The notes under the pieces were generated by a model. It did not search any database, had not been told where the DNA came from, and was given only the letters and a program-made list of their open reading frames with translations. This document shows, piece by piece, positions 51,774 through 63,906 of a stretch of DNA of 64,000 nt. How positions within the stretch are numbered: position 1 is the stretch's first letter; each line of letters begins with the position of its first letter. The DNA is from Tetrahymena thermophila SB210. Lineage: Eukaryota; Ciliophora; Oligohymenophorea; Hymenostomatida; Tetrahymenidae. Where the stretch lies: positions 549,474-613,473 of the forward strand of contig NW_002476535.1 in assembly GCF_000189635.1 (NCBI RefSeq). The letters run 5' to 3'. The translations under genes and the position numbers were made by a program.

Positions 51774-53979
51774 CAACAAGTTTATTGGCTATATAGCATC
51801 TGGCTAACATTTTCTAGGCAATTCTTAAGAAGGAATGTTTTTAGATTTTTTATATTGACTTTCAGTCAAATGTCTTATGTTGATCTTTTGGTTTTACTAT
51901 TTTTATGGGTTCATTTTTTAATGTATAATAGCTATTTAGAATGAATGTATGAATGAGTTAACAATTAAGCGTCCTAACTATTTTAAATTAAATTTTGCTT
52001 TGATTTACTTAATTTATTAATATTTATATATATCTACGTTTTGTCTTTGTTTGAAATTAATTTTTGATTTTTATGATATATTCAAGTGTCAAGTAAAGTC
52101 GCTCATTTCAATTTTATTAAATTCAAATTTTATGCATCAACCTTTTTTTTTAAAGTTCTGTTTAAACCATAATTGACTGTATTTAGTTAGTCCTTTTCAT
52201 TTTTTTTTTTCAATGATTGAATTTTGAATTTAAACATTAACTAATAATTAGCCATCTAATAAAAATTGCTTCTTTTTTAAAATCTCTTCAAAAAATTATA
52301 TTATTTTTATATGAATTAATATTGATAAAAATATTTTATTTGAAGATATTTCAGCTCTAAATACTCAAATAACTTATTTATAGACATTCTGAATTATTTT
52401 TTTAAATAATATTTTTTTTTTTGCAAAATAATTTTATTATTAAAAAAAATTATTTAAATTCGTCAATCAAATTAAACTTTTAAAATCAAAATTTTTAAGC
52501 TAACCAAATGTACAAGAAAAAACATTTTTTTATTTATTTTATCTATAAATTACTTGTAAAGTATACTTTTTTTACTTTAAAATTTTTGATTAACTTTTTT
52601 CTATTAACAAAAACATTGATAAATTTTAAGTATTTTGGTGTCAATTAATAAAGTCTAATTTGATTCTATTACATAATTTTATTTGATTTTTTGAAGATAA
52701 ATTTAAATAAAGCTAAAGCTGAATGTATTATGAAAAGATTGATAACACTAATTTTAAATGAAATATATTTAAAAATTTTTTAAATTAAGCTAATTTTTAA
52801 TGAATTTATTACTAAAATAGATCAATAATTAATTTTTGCGTTTTATAAAATTATTAACTAATAATCAAATAATTTTATTTTAATAAAACACTTTATAATT
52901 TCTAAAATTGGGTATACTTTTAAAAGTAAAACATTTATTTATAATTTTAATGGTCTAAACAATTTTTTAAGATAGAGTAAAAATAATAACAATTTATCTC
53001 TTTTTAGAAGATAAATATTTTAAAATATAAATAAATTTTTTTTATTCATTTTATTCATTTTCTTCTTTTTTCAAATGATTAAATAAATTTAGTTTATTTG
53101 TGTTAAAAATATTTATTTTACATTTATAAATGAAAAATTAATTAGCATTGGCTAAACTTGTCAGACCCAAAAAAATAAAATATTTTTTACTATCTAGAGC
53201 CAAAAATATTAATTTTTAATAAAAGCCATAACTGTATTTCTATTTGAACCTATTTCTTATTAAACTATATTTTATACTTAGAAATTAAGCTTTTCAAAAT
53301 TAAATATATCATCTTTCATCAGAAGTTAATTTAGAGACTTTAAATTTATATTAAATGAGGATATGATAATTAGAAAAATGAATAGTGATTATTTAGTACT
53401 ACTATTAAATTTGGATAGAAATGTAAAATTTTAATTATCAAAATAAAGACTATATTTTAAATATTGTTTTTTGTGAAGTTTGAAACCAAAGCATGATTGA
53501 TAGATAATAATGTCTTTATTCTTATATGTAATCTACTATATGATTGGCAACACATTCTTTTATTTATAATTTAATTTTATAGACTTTGATATGTCTATTG
53601 TTTTAATAAAATTTAAAAATATATCTGTATTATCTAATATTGATATTAGCAATTTATTTTGATGGAGTTCTTTACATTATAAAAAAGTCTTAAAACTAAA
53701 ACTTATTTACACTTCAAATTTTAAAAACTCTAAATCAGACAAATTTTTAAATAAGAATTTATTAGCTATCTAGTTTGTCAAATTATTGTTTTTTACTTAT
53801 CTTTTTTTCTAATTAGTTAAACAAAGGCTTCATCTATTTCAATAATATTAAATGAAGTGATAGATTAGTATTTTGTTATTATAGACTTATTGATTAATTA
53901 AATTAAATGATTTGGTGGTTCATTGATAATTTTTTATAAATAAATAAATAACTAATTAATTAAAAATTAAATAAATATA
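51774..53979. other. intergenic, 2.2 kb, divergent promoters
   Basis: The longest gene-free stretch in the window, between the coiled-coil gene (-) and the secreted-protein gene (+). AT-rich with A and T runs. No gene, repeat or RNA recognised on either strand. Confidence 0.5.
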
Positions 53980-55098
53980 ATGAACAAATTAATCTTAATA
54001 GTTTTAATCTCTCTTTCAGTATTATCTTTCGTAGCTTCTGAGTCTAGTACTGCTGACTGTAAATCTCACCCTGTGTTTGCTAAAGCTAAAAATCTGCTTA
54101 ATGTAATTTTTACTTAAGATAAAAGGGCTAAGCATGTCAACAAAGTACTTCAAAAAAGATTTAAAGAAAACTCACCTAAAAGCCTTTCTAACGATGACTT
54201 AGGTTCTTGCTCTGCTTTTTCTGGCTAAAAAACTTGCTGTGATAAAAATATGGTTAAATTAATAGATCAAGCTGCCTTGCTTAAAGTCAAGCCTATTTTA
54301 TAAACCAAAAGTGCTTTCTCAAAGTTTATAAATGTTTATATAGCTTAATTGAATAAAAGTTGCTCACCTACAGTTATACCATCTCCTCCTTTAATCCCTA
54401 AAGCAATATACGCTGATAAAACTTTGAAAGTTCTATCTGCATACAAGCAAGCTTAAGGAAATTGTAAAATTAAATTTGCTTAAGCATTGTCAGCTTTTAC
54501 TAGAGGTTCGTTATGTTCAATTTGTATGGGAGTTGATAAGTTGAGTGACTATATCAATTCTTAAGGTTAACTTAAAATAACCTAGCAATCAGTAAACATT
54601 TTCTAGTAGGCTGCTGATGAAGCTATAACTTGTTTTGCCAATATATTCGCACCTTCTAATCTTGATTCTATTTTAAATGAACTAAATGCTGCCTATATTA
54701 AAAACAATGACTCCTGTGCAGCTAATGTTTCTAAAAACGTCAAATCAATTTTCTCAAATCCAAAAATCTCTAATGATGATGGATAAGGTGGTAAAATTTG
54801 TAAAGGTACATCTATGTTTAGTGATAATTCTTAATGCGAACAAAGTTTGCTTGGAGATAGTGCACTTGAATATACTAATCCGAGAATTCTTAACTTCAAA
54901 AAATAAGTTTTAAGACTACTTGCTGTAAATCCAGATGCCGTAGTTGATCAAAATGGTGTTAATGTTTTCGTAAGTAGCCCAAGGGATTAAGTTATTGATG
55001 AAAGCGGCAGAAATATAACATTTTCATTTATTTTGAAAAATAGCCAAATGTAATTAGCATATGCAACTTTTTTCGCTTTAATTTCTTTCATTTTTTGA
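53980..55098 (+). CDS. secreted or GPI-anchored cysteine-containing protein, unknown function
   Basis: A single open frame of 372 residues. The N-terminus MNKLILIVLISLSVLSFVAS is a clear signal peptide. The mature part has cysteine groups at CSAFSGQKTCCD and CSICMGV plus scattered single cysteines, as in disulphide-bonded extracellular proteins, and a proline patch (IPSPPLIPK). The protein ends in a hydrophobic stretch (LAYATFFALISFIF) right at the stop after a polar Ser/Asn region, the layout of a GPI-attachment signal. It could be a surface antigen or a luminal protein; I do not recognise the family. Gln codons are largely TAA, as in the neighbours. Confidence 0.82.
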
Positions 55099-55928
55099 AT
55101 GATTTTAAAAAAGATTGAATAAATGCACCTTTTTATATTTTAATTATACTTTACTGTAAACTACTTCAAACATTTATTAACTAAATTAGTATAACATTTT
55201 GATCTATAAATTAAACTAAATTTTTTTCTTCTCATCAACAATAAATTGTAATATTTTTTTTTGATAAGTATGAACGAGTTTAATATGTTTTTTAATATTT
55301 AAACATAAATTAATTTGTTGAAAAGTCTAGTCATTTTCAAAATATTTTAAATTTATAATTGAAAGAATTAAGCTCAATTAAAAGATTTCCACATTTTTTC
55401 AAAATACTTGAAGCATTAGCAAAAGATTCACAATTAAAATCATCAAAAGTTCTTTCGAAATACACTTGATTTTTTTTTATATAAAAATGTATGTAAAATC
55501 TAGTAATTAAATATTCAAGCAGCACAAATAAGTGTGGTTATCTGAAACTTATAGGATATATGATTTTATAATATCAAATATGATGAAAATTATTTTTTCA
55601 TTGAAAATAAATTTTTTTCTAAAATTTAAAATAGAAACAAAATAAATAATTAAATCATCATCAAATAATATTTTTAAAAAATCTGCATTAGAAATTATTA
55701 TCCAGGTAATATTCAAGTTATTTTTTATATTAATATCAAATATAAAAATGACAAATATAACTCAATTAAACAAATAACTTAAAAAAAGTTTTGACATTTT
55801 CAATATAAAAAAAATCAATTTTAAAATATTTTATGAAAAACTCTATATAAAAAATTCAACATAAACATAAAAAATAAATTATTTTTCTATGCATTCATTT
55901 CAAGTATATAATTAAAATATTTTTGTTT
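55099..55928. other. intergenic between convergent genes, 0.8 kb
   Basis: 3' flanks of the secreted-protein gene (+) and the broken LRR copy (-). From about 55691 it is homologous to the 3' flank of the intact LRR gene (from 57854). Confidence 0.6.
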
Positions 55929-57270
55929 TCAGTAATCTATTTCTTAGTTTACTAATTTTTACATCGAATCTAGTATTTCTTTTAATTCATACTTAACTGG
56001 ATCTGTAATGTTATTATTTCTATAAATATAAATAAATTATATTTACTATTTTACAAACTTAAAAAAAATTTTTTCAGTGAACAATAATTGAATTACCTTA
56101 AGTCAAGTCTTAAAGTGTTAAGATTCACTAAATTCACTATTGCATTGCTTAAATCAATAATTCCTTATGTACTGGTTTTGCTGTTGCTATTTAGAAGATT
56201 AAAAATATATTTAATTTTTAATTTTTTATAAATAAAATTATTAATTTGAATAATTTTTATGTGGGTTTGATTGATGATTTTATTTATTAAGTTTATTAAA
56301 TTGTTAATATTTTTGTTTCATTAAAAAACATAAAGTTTTGTTTTAAAGGCTAACATTTTTTGAAAATCAAAGTTATATCTTACTACAAATAGACTGCAAG
56401 ATTCTCAATAGTAGTACAGTTTTTTAAATAATCCAGATACTCCTTCACTACCTATTTAACTGATTCTTTTAAAAATAAATTAATTAAATATTAATATTTA
56501 TTAAAGAAAAATATTTTTTACAATTTTCAAATTAATTTAGATTAAAATATTAGAAAAATAATTATTTAATTCAAACATTAATCTCCTTTGAATAAATTTT
56601 TGATTTTAAATAGAAAAAAAGTAAAATATTTATTTTTACTCCTATTTTGTCCATGAACATAAATGCAGTGTTAATTTTTTTAGGTTAGTACAATTTTCTA
56701 ATCCATCTCCTAATATACAAGCTCCTTCACTACCAAATACATTATCACTATAATTTATTAATTAAATGATATTAATTTAACATTATAAAAGCTTAATCAT
56801 GTTTATTTTGCTGTTTAATTTTATTTAAGCTATTTAACTTTTAGATTTAAACTAAATTTATTTTAGCAAATACTTAGATATATAATTCAAAAAACTTGTG
56901 CTTTTATTAATCTAAAATACTTTCAAAATTTAGATAATAAATCTATATTTTAAAAATTTTTACGATATCTAAAGACATAAATCTGAGAGTTTGTGACATT
57001 AGCTTAATGCTTTACTCAAAGCAGAAATACCTTTTTATCCAACTTTGTTGTAGCTTTATAAAAAAAATAAAAAAATGTTCTTTATTTTTAAGATAAAATT
57101 AAGTGAAAAAATTTACATAAGTTCTATGAAAAAGCTTTCAAGGCTTGTGCATTTTGGTAATCCTTCAGATAATGAACAAATTTCTTCATCAGATATTTAG
57201 TTGTATCTATTTTTTATATATAAAAATATGTTATTATCGCACATAAGCTTGAATATTTCAAAATAAATTT
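55691..57270 (-). repeat. copy A of a tandem segmental duplication (LRR gene 3' third)
   Basis: Matches 57854-59440 in order and orientation, offset about 2.16-2.18 kb. The similarity covers exons, introns and the 3' flank, starting abruptly at GAAATTA (55691/57854) and fading upstream of the YN-ISDEEIC exon. Limits are judged by eye. Confidence 0.85.
55929..57206 (-). pseudogene. headless, frameshifted copy of the LRR gene
   Basis: Five exons homologous to the last five of the intact gene: 57117-57206, 56640-56747, 56384-56465, 56097-56186, 55929-56019. Four keep the expected sizes and phases (90, 108, 90, 91 nt), with LRR text such as SLSEGLPKCTSLESF and NAIVNLVNLNTLRLDL, ending ...QEIDY then TGA. 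The middle exon is 82 nt instead of 90: eight bases present in the intact gene (58587-58594) are missing, which shifts the frame to a TGA within the exon. No start exon or upstream LRR exons were found in 57207-58096. The simplest reading is a partial gene duplication that has lost function; a sequencing or assembly deletion is the alternative. Confidence 0.75.
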
Positions 57271-58096
57271 TAATCTATCTTAAAAAATTAATTAGAAAAT
57301 ATTGGAGATTATTTGATATTAAGATATTAAGTCCTTATATAATATCCATAAATAATAAGTGCTAATGGATAATTGAAAATAATGATTCTATGTTTAGAAA
57401 ATGAATTTATTCATTTTATACGTTTATGTATGAATAAAGAAACCATTTATTCTTCCAGATTAATATATAAAACTTTATTTCTCAAATTTGCTGCAAATGA
57501 TAATATTATAAATTTAAATTTTTCATCTTTTAAACTCTTCTTAAAAATATTTATTCAAATTAAAAGTTAAGAAGAAATTAGGAGGCGCTTTTTAAATTGA
57601 TTTAGATTTCCTAAGACAAAATTTTGAAATAAATTCTTTCATAATACAAATAAAATAGATAAAAATTTTAAGTATTTTTACTTTAAAAATTCCTCTAAAT
57701 TTTATGAAATTTTTTAAAATTCTTCTTATCTCAACAACATTATTCAAAAATATTTTTAATCAAAAACCAAATTTAGGGGAGGTTAAAAAAATCAATACAT
57801 AATTTTTTTTCTTCTAAATTTACTCATATTTTATTTTTTTTAAATGTACACTAGAAATTATTTTTCAGGTAATAACCAAGTTATTTTTTATATAAATATC
57901 AAATTCATAAAAATCACAAATATAACTCAGTTAAACAAATAATTTAAAATTTAATTTTAAATTTTGAAAATAAAAATAAAAAATTTAATTTTAAAATATT
58001 TTATGATTCACTCAATATAAAAAATTCAACATAGACATAGAAAATAAATTATCTTCCTATGAAATTATTTGAAGCAAAATTAGAATATTTTTATTT
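57207..58096. other. intergenic, 0.9 kb, between the two LRR copies
   Basis: Non-duplicated sequence followed, from about 57854, by the copied 3' flank of the intact LRR gene. A short minus-strand frame near 57640 (MKEFISKFCLRK...) has no LRR content or usable donor, and was not taken as the missing first exon. Confidence 0.5.
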
Positions 58097-59440
58097 TCAG
58101 CTGTATTCTATTTCTTTATTTACTAATTTTTACATCGAATCTAGTTTTTCTTATAATGCTTTCTTAACTGGATCTGTAATGTAATTATTTCTATAAATAA
58201 AAATAAATTATATTTACTATTTTACAAACTTTAAAAAAGTATTTTTCAGCTAGAAATAATTTAATTACCTTAAGTCAAGTTTTAAAGTGTTAAGATTCAC
58301 TAAATTCACTATTGCATTGCTTAAATCAATAATACCTTCGTCTTTAGTATCACAATAGCTATTTATGATTAAAAATATTTTTATTTAATTTGAATGATTA
58401 AATTATTAATTTGAATTATTTTCATGTGAATTTTACGGATGATTTTATTTATTAAGTTTATTAAATTGTAATATTTTTTTATTTCATTAAAAAACATAAA
58501 ATTTTGTTTTAAAAAGCTAACTTTTTTTGAAAAACTAAATTATATCTTACCGCAAATAGACTGTAAGATTCTCAATAGTAGTACAGTTTTTTAAGCCGTT
58601 AAATAATCCAGATACTCCTTAACTACCTATTTAATTGATTCTTAAATAAAATAATTAAATATTGATATTCTTTAAAGAAAAATATTTTTTTCAATTTTCA
58701 AATTAATCAATTATATATTATGAGAAAAATAATTTTTTAATTCAAGCATTAATCTACTTTTAATAAATATTTAATTTAAGGATAAAAAAAAGAAGTTATT
58801 TATTTTTTACTCTTATTATGACCAAGAAGGTAAATAAACTATTAATTTTTTGAGATTAGAACAATTTCCTAATCCATCTCCTAATATACAAGCTCCTTCA
58901 CTACCAAATACATTTTCCCTATAATTTATTAATTAAATGATATTAATTTAACATTATAAAAGCTTAATCATGTTTTTTGCTGTTTAATTTTATTTAAGCT
59001 ATCTAACTTTTTAGATTTAAACTAAATTTCTTTTATCAAATACTTAGATATATAATTCAAAAAATGTGTGCTTTTTATAATCTAAAATATGCTCAGATTG
59101 AGCTAATAAATCTATTTTTAAAAATTTTTACGATATCTAAATATTTAAATCTGAGAGATTGTGGCATTAGATTAATGCTTTACTCAAAGCAGAAATTCCT
59201 TTTTACCCAACTTTATTGTAGCTTTACAAAATACAAAAAAATTAATATATGTAGATACTTTTTAAGATTAAATTAAGTGAAAAAAATTTACCTAAGCTGT
59301 ATGTAAAGGCTTTCAAGGTTTGTGCATTTAGGTAATCCTTCAGATAATGAACAAATCTCTTCATCAGATATTAAGTTGTATCTATTTTTAATAAATAAAA
59401 ATATATTGCTATTTTATATAAGTTTGAATATTTTAAAATA
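57854..59440 (-). repeat. copy B of the tandem segmental duplication
   Basis: Source or sister of the block at 55691-57270; includes the last five exons and 3' flank of the intact LRR gene. Confidence 0.85.
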
Positions 59441-62400
59441 AATTTAAATCTTACGAGAAATCAATAGATAAAGATTTTAGATTTACTAAATTTTCTAAAA
59501 AAGCCTTTAAGCTACTAGGTTCTACTTAGCCGATTTAATTACTTCTATTAAAATTTAAATTATGACTTTAATGTATTATATCAATTAATAAGAATCATAT
59601 AAAAATCTTTAAAAAATTAATTCAATGATATCATTTGAAATCTATTTTTTAAACTAATAAATATTTTTCTATTTTTTTAGGTTTTTTGATTAAATTTATT
59701 TTTTATAAAAATATAGGCTACTCATAGTATTTATATTTGATTTATAAAAATTACGCTAATTGCAATTCAAGAGATGTAAGATTTGTCATGCGTCCACATC
59801 CAAAAAATAATTAAGCTACGTTTTTTTGATTTAACTTACTAAGACTTTTAAATATATAATAGATAAAAATTCTAGAATCTATTAGATAAACACAAGCTTT
59901 ACCCATAATCTATAAATAGAGTTTAAAGTTTTTTGCAGTTTGCTATTCCCTCAACTAAGTCTTGAATTGCTTCAATTTAGCTTCCATTATTAAATAAATA
60001 AATAATTTTTAATTTAAAACTAAAGTAAAATATTTTGACAATAAAATTTTTAATGTTATTTTATTAAATTCTACTTCATTTTTAATTAAGAAAATAATAA
60101 ATTTTACTCATTTTACTCTTCAGATAAACCTTACTATGACAAATTAAGTGTTAAATTATTTAAATTTTCACATCTTCCTATTCCCTTTCCCAATCCAGAA
60201 ATTCCTTTGTCTTTGAAATCATTATTTACCCTATTTAGCAATAATAATTTTTAACAAATAATGCAAATTTTATTTTATAAAATATTAGTTACCCTAAGTT
60301 AAGCTTCAAAACTTCTAGGCTTTTTAAATCTCCTAAGACACTAGTTAGACACAATAATCCTTCATCAGTGATGTCATTTCCACTATATATTATTAATTAT
60401 TAATATAATATTTATTATGAAAATCAAAGCTAGTAAAGAGAATTCTTCAAATAAAATGAAAATTATTTACTTAATAATTATAATTAATTTTTAATATGGA
60501 ATATTTAAGCAAATTAGTTTTAATAAAAAATAAGATTTTATTTAAAAAATAATATAAATTACGATAATATTAAATCTAAAGTGTTGAGATTTTAGCATTT
60601 TATTAACCCTGCTGCAAAACCAGATAGTCCGTCACTAGTTATTCTAATTAAGTTTAGATAAAAATTAATTCTTAAGTTTTTTAAAAATTATTTTATAAAA
60701 TAAAATAAGTATAAAATAAGATATAAATTCTATCTTTTATAAATCTATTTTTGTAATTAATTATAATATAATTAGAAATTAGCTCGTTAATTAATTAGCT
60801 ACCTTTCATTAAATTGCTCAGTGTTAAAATTAATTGTTAAATTTGTAAGATTTTAACAGCCTCCTAGATGTGTACCAAAATCAACAAAACCATAACTCGT
60901 CATATCATTTGAACTTTTTTAATAAATACAGTGTTAAAGAGAAAAATATTATGATAAAATAAAGAAATCTTATTTTAAAAATATTAATAATTTATTAATA
61001 TAATTATAATTGGACAAGTATTAATATTTTTTTAATATAATATTTTGGTTTTTATAAGATTAATTTTACCTTAAATTTAAATTTAGCATCTTAAGATTCT
61101 AACAGTTTTTCAATCCTTCCATTATCCCACTTGATCCTTCATCTCCAATAGTATTATCTCTTTATATTAGAATTTAGATGATCAATATGGTACACACAAA
61201 AATTATAAAAGTATAAATATAATTGTTAGTTTAAAAAAGTTTGTCCCAATCTTATACATATAATTTATTTAGTAATATCATTTTTATTTTTTAGATATTA
61301 ATTTAAATGATGAAAGAAACCATAAAATAATTTTACAAAATATTTACTCAAAATTAATTTCTAAATCTGTGAGGTTTGCAAAATTTTAGAGTACTTTACC
61401 AATACCAATTCCTCCTTGATAACCAATTTTGCAGCTCCTTTTAAATATATATTTAAAAATAATGATATTTGAATAAATCTAAATAACTAAATAAATTTTA
61501 AATTATTTATTATTTTCAAATATTGTACATTTTGATAATTTAGAATTAAAAAAAGGTAAATAAATAATTTACTCTAGATTCAGTTTCAAAGTATTAATTT
61601 TGATGCAATCTTTAAATCCTGTAATCAGTTCAACAATAGGTTGACTCTCTATATGATATCCGCTTTTAAGTTATATTATTTGCATTAAAAATTGAGCTAA
61701 GAGATAAAAATTTTAATTTATTAGAAGAATTGAGATGAAAATTTATTTTTAGCTTTTTCTTAATTTATGTAAAGCATACATTATTAATAATCGTAAGGTA
61801 TAAAAGTGCTGATAAAATTTAATAATAAATTTAAATGAATTAAGTTAGCGCTAATAACAATATAAAATACTTTAAATCAAGCTCTAATTTTGTTAAGTTG
61901 ACACATTTCCCTATTGCTTAGCCTAAACATTAAGCTTGTTAAACTGTAATTTTGCTATTAAAAAGTAGAAATTAATTTTTATTTAAAAATGAATAAAGAA
62001 TTGTATGGTTATAATTGAAAGTTGTAATTAAATAAATGAGACCAATAATTTGCCTACAAATTTGCTGTTAAAAAAACTAAAATTTTCAGAAAAATAAAAG
62101 ATTAACAATTTATTTTGTTAAATTTTTATAAATTTAGTTAATCTATCAAAATTAATGCTTACTTTTTTTTTAAAAATTAATCTGATATGATCAATTCTAA
62201 AATCTTCACATTAACACATTTTTCTAAACCACTTGCTAAGACTGGTGTATCCTAATCATTTATAACCCTCTTACTTTTTATAATAGTTAATATATAAATT
62301 AAATTTGTCAGCATATAATATCTAAAATAAGAATAATAAGTGATATCTTTAAAATAAATTATTTGATAAGTTTTTTAAATTTTCTATTTGTGAATTTGAT

Positions 62401-62602
62401 CAAAAAAATGAGATAAAAGTTAATTTTATTTTTTAAATTATCTAATCATAATTTACTTTGGTAGATTTATCAACAAATTAGTGTGCTCTTCGTGCTTGGA
62501 TGACAAAAACTATCCAAAATTAAATAATAATGTTGATAAAAATCAGAGCCTTTATTATAATATTACATCTTGTAGAGTATCAAACTCGGAAACTTATTCC
62601 AT
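58097..62602 (-). CDS. leucine-rich repeat (ribonuclease-inhibitor type) protein, about one repeat per exon
   Basis: The seventeen-exon model is 62567-62602, 62457-62509, 62163-62267, 61871-61954, 61573-61662, 61348-61434, 61070-61159, 60803-60913, 60563-60643, 60293-60382, 60135-60230, 59903-59980, 59292-59381, 58811-58918, 58551-58640, 58269-58358, 58097-58190. The total is 490 residues; the first intron is phase 0 and all fifteen later ones are phase 2. Most internal exons are 81-96 nt and encode one 28-30-residue repeat of the form G...L...L..C.NL..L.L.L, e.g. GLEKCVNVKILEL, GIGRCENLNNLTLNL, GLKNCTTIENLTVYL. Some start NxIxDEG. The last exon is a helical tail (DPVKKALQEKLDSM...). Such solenoids bind proteins; no catalytic domain is present. 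It is the gene nearest the telomere, with a broken copy beside it. The first two short exons are the least certain. Confidence 0.85.
59755..59820 (-). pseudogene. relic LRR exon inside an intron of the LRR gene
   Basis: The 521-bp intron between exons 12 and 13 (59382-59902), far longer than its neighbours, contains the LRR half GCGRMTNLTSLELQL followed by a proper donor (GTAATT). Its only nearby acceptor puts it out of phase with exon 12, and its first half is eroded. It therefore looks like a decayed repeat exon now skipped. Limits are approximate. Confidence 0.55.
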
Positions 62603-63906
62603 TTGTAGTTTTTCTTTATTTTTTCAATTTTCTTTACTATTATTATTTATGTTATTAAAAATTATTATATGATATTTCAATAATCCACACAGTTTTCAAA
62701 TCAGCTTTTAAAGTTGAAAAGTATAAGGATAATTTTTAGATTAAAACTTGGCACTTTTAATCAAATTAAAAATAAATTTTATCTATAGTTGAAAAAAATC
62801 CTATCTAATCAGCTGTTAGTAAAGAAAAATAAAGTTAACTAATATAGAAAGATATCTAATTATATAAACTAAAAAAAACTAAATTACACTTTTTTGTGAA
62901 TTTATTTCTTCTAAAATCACACAAAAAATAACTAATTACAAAATATTGATTAAAAAGAAATCAGGTAAAAATTAATCTTTATTGGTTAAAAGAATGATAC
63001 ATTTCAATCGCTTTTATACCACAAATTATCAAATAAAATTCATAAGTGTAATTTAAGCATTTTACATGAGAAAACATATCTTTGTGATAAAATATAAAAT
63101 GCACATTTTATATAAAAATGATTCTTTTGAAGTATTCGTTTAAATTATTACATATTTCATGCAACTTTGTATATCAAAATAAAATAAATTATTAATCAAA
63201 TATAATTTAGTTAAAATTATTAAATTTATCATTTTTAATAAAGTTATATTTTAATTACTTTAAATTATAAATTATTTTTAATAACAAATATAGCTAAATG
63301 CCTTTCTAAAATATATATAATAGATATTGAGTTAAAATATTATTAATTTTAAATCAATTTTAAGACATTCAATTTTTTATTACTTCACAAAATTTAGCAA
63401 AATTTAAAATTTTTGATGTAAAAAATTATTTATTTTGGAAATTATAATAAATTAAATTATTAATTTTCATTCTATTATAAAATATAAAAATCTATTTCAT
63501 AATAAGTCACATCCAAACGACGGAATTTTTGAATGGCATCTTGCTATACTGTGTTTTAATAAAATAACTTTTTTTAACAAAAGAAAATTTGTTTATGAAG
63601 AACCAAATTCCAAGTATCTTTGAAATAGAAATTACTAATAAAAGCGATAATTAATTTGATATCGTTGTTTTAATTTATAAAAGTCATCTCATCTCTCTCT
63701 TTTGTAATTTTTGGTGTTTCTTTAATTTATAGTACAAATTAATATTTCTTTTAAAATAAGCAGCAAAATTATAACTTTATTTTTTCTAGTGAACAATAAT
63801 TATTTACTTTAGTTGGATTTTTTCTGTAAATAACTTTAATAACTAAAATTTAATTATTAAAAAATCTTTTTCATAAAGTATTTAAATGGTTTATTTTTAA
63901 ATTTAA
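62603..63906. other. subtelomeric non-coding region, 1.3 kb
   Basis: AT-rich, no gene recognised. A 65-codon frame at 63595-63792 is within chance length. It links the last gene to the telomere and should include the promoter of the LRR gene. Confidence 0.55.

Noticed and set aside
51756-51944. Plus-strand ORF of 62 codons at the start of the coiled-coil gene
   Set aside because: Overlaps the minus-strand first exon and the promoter region; hydrophobic random-like content.
62481-62672. Plus-strand ORF opposite the first LRR exons
   Set aside because: The minus strand here carries the LRR gene's first two exons in correct phase to exon 3; the plus ORF is a shadow.
63595-63792. 65-codon frame near the telomere
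   Set aside because: Chance length for a one-stop code and no recognisable content.
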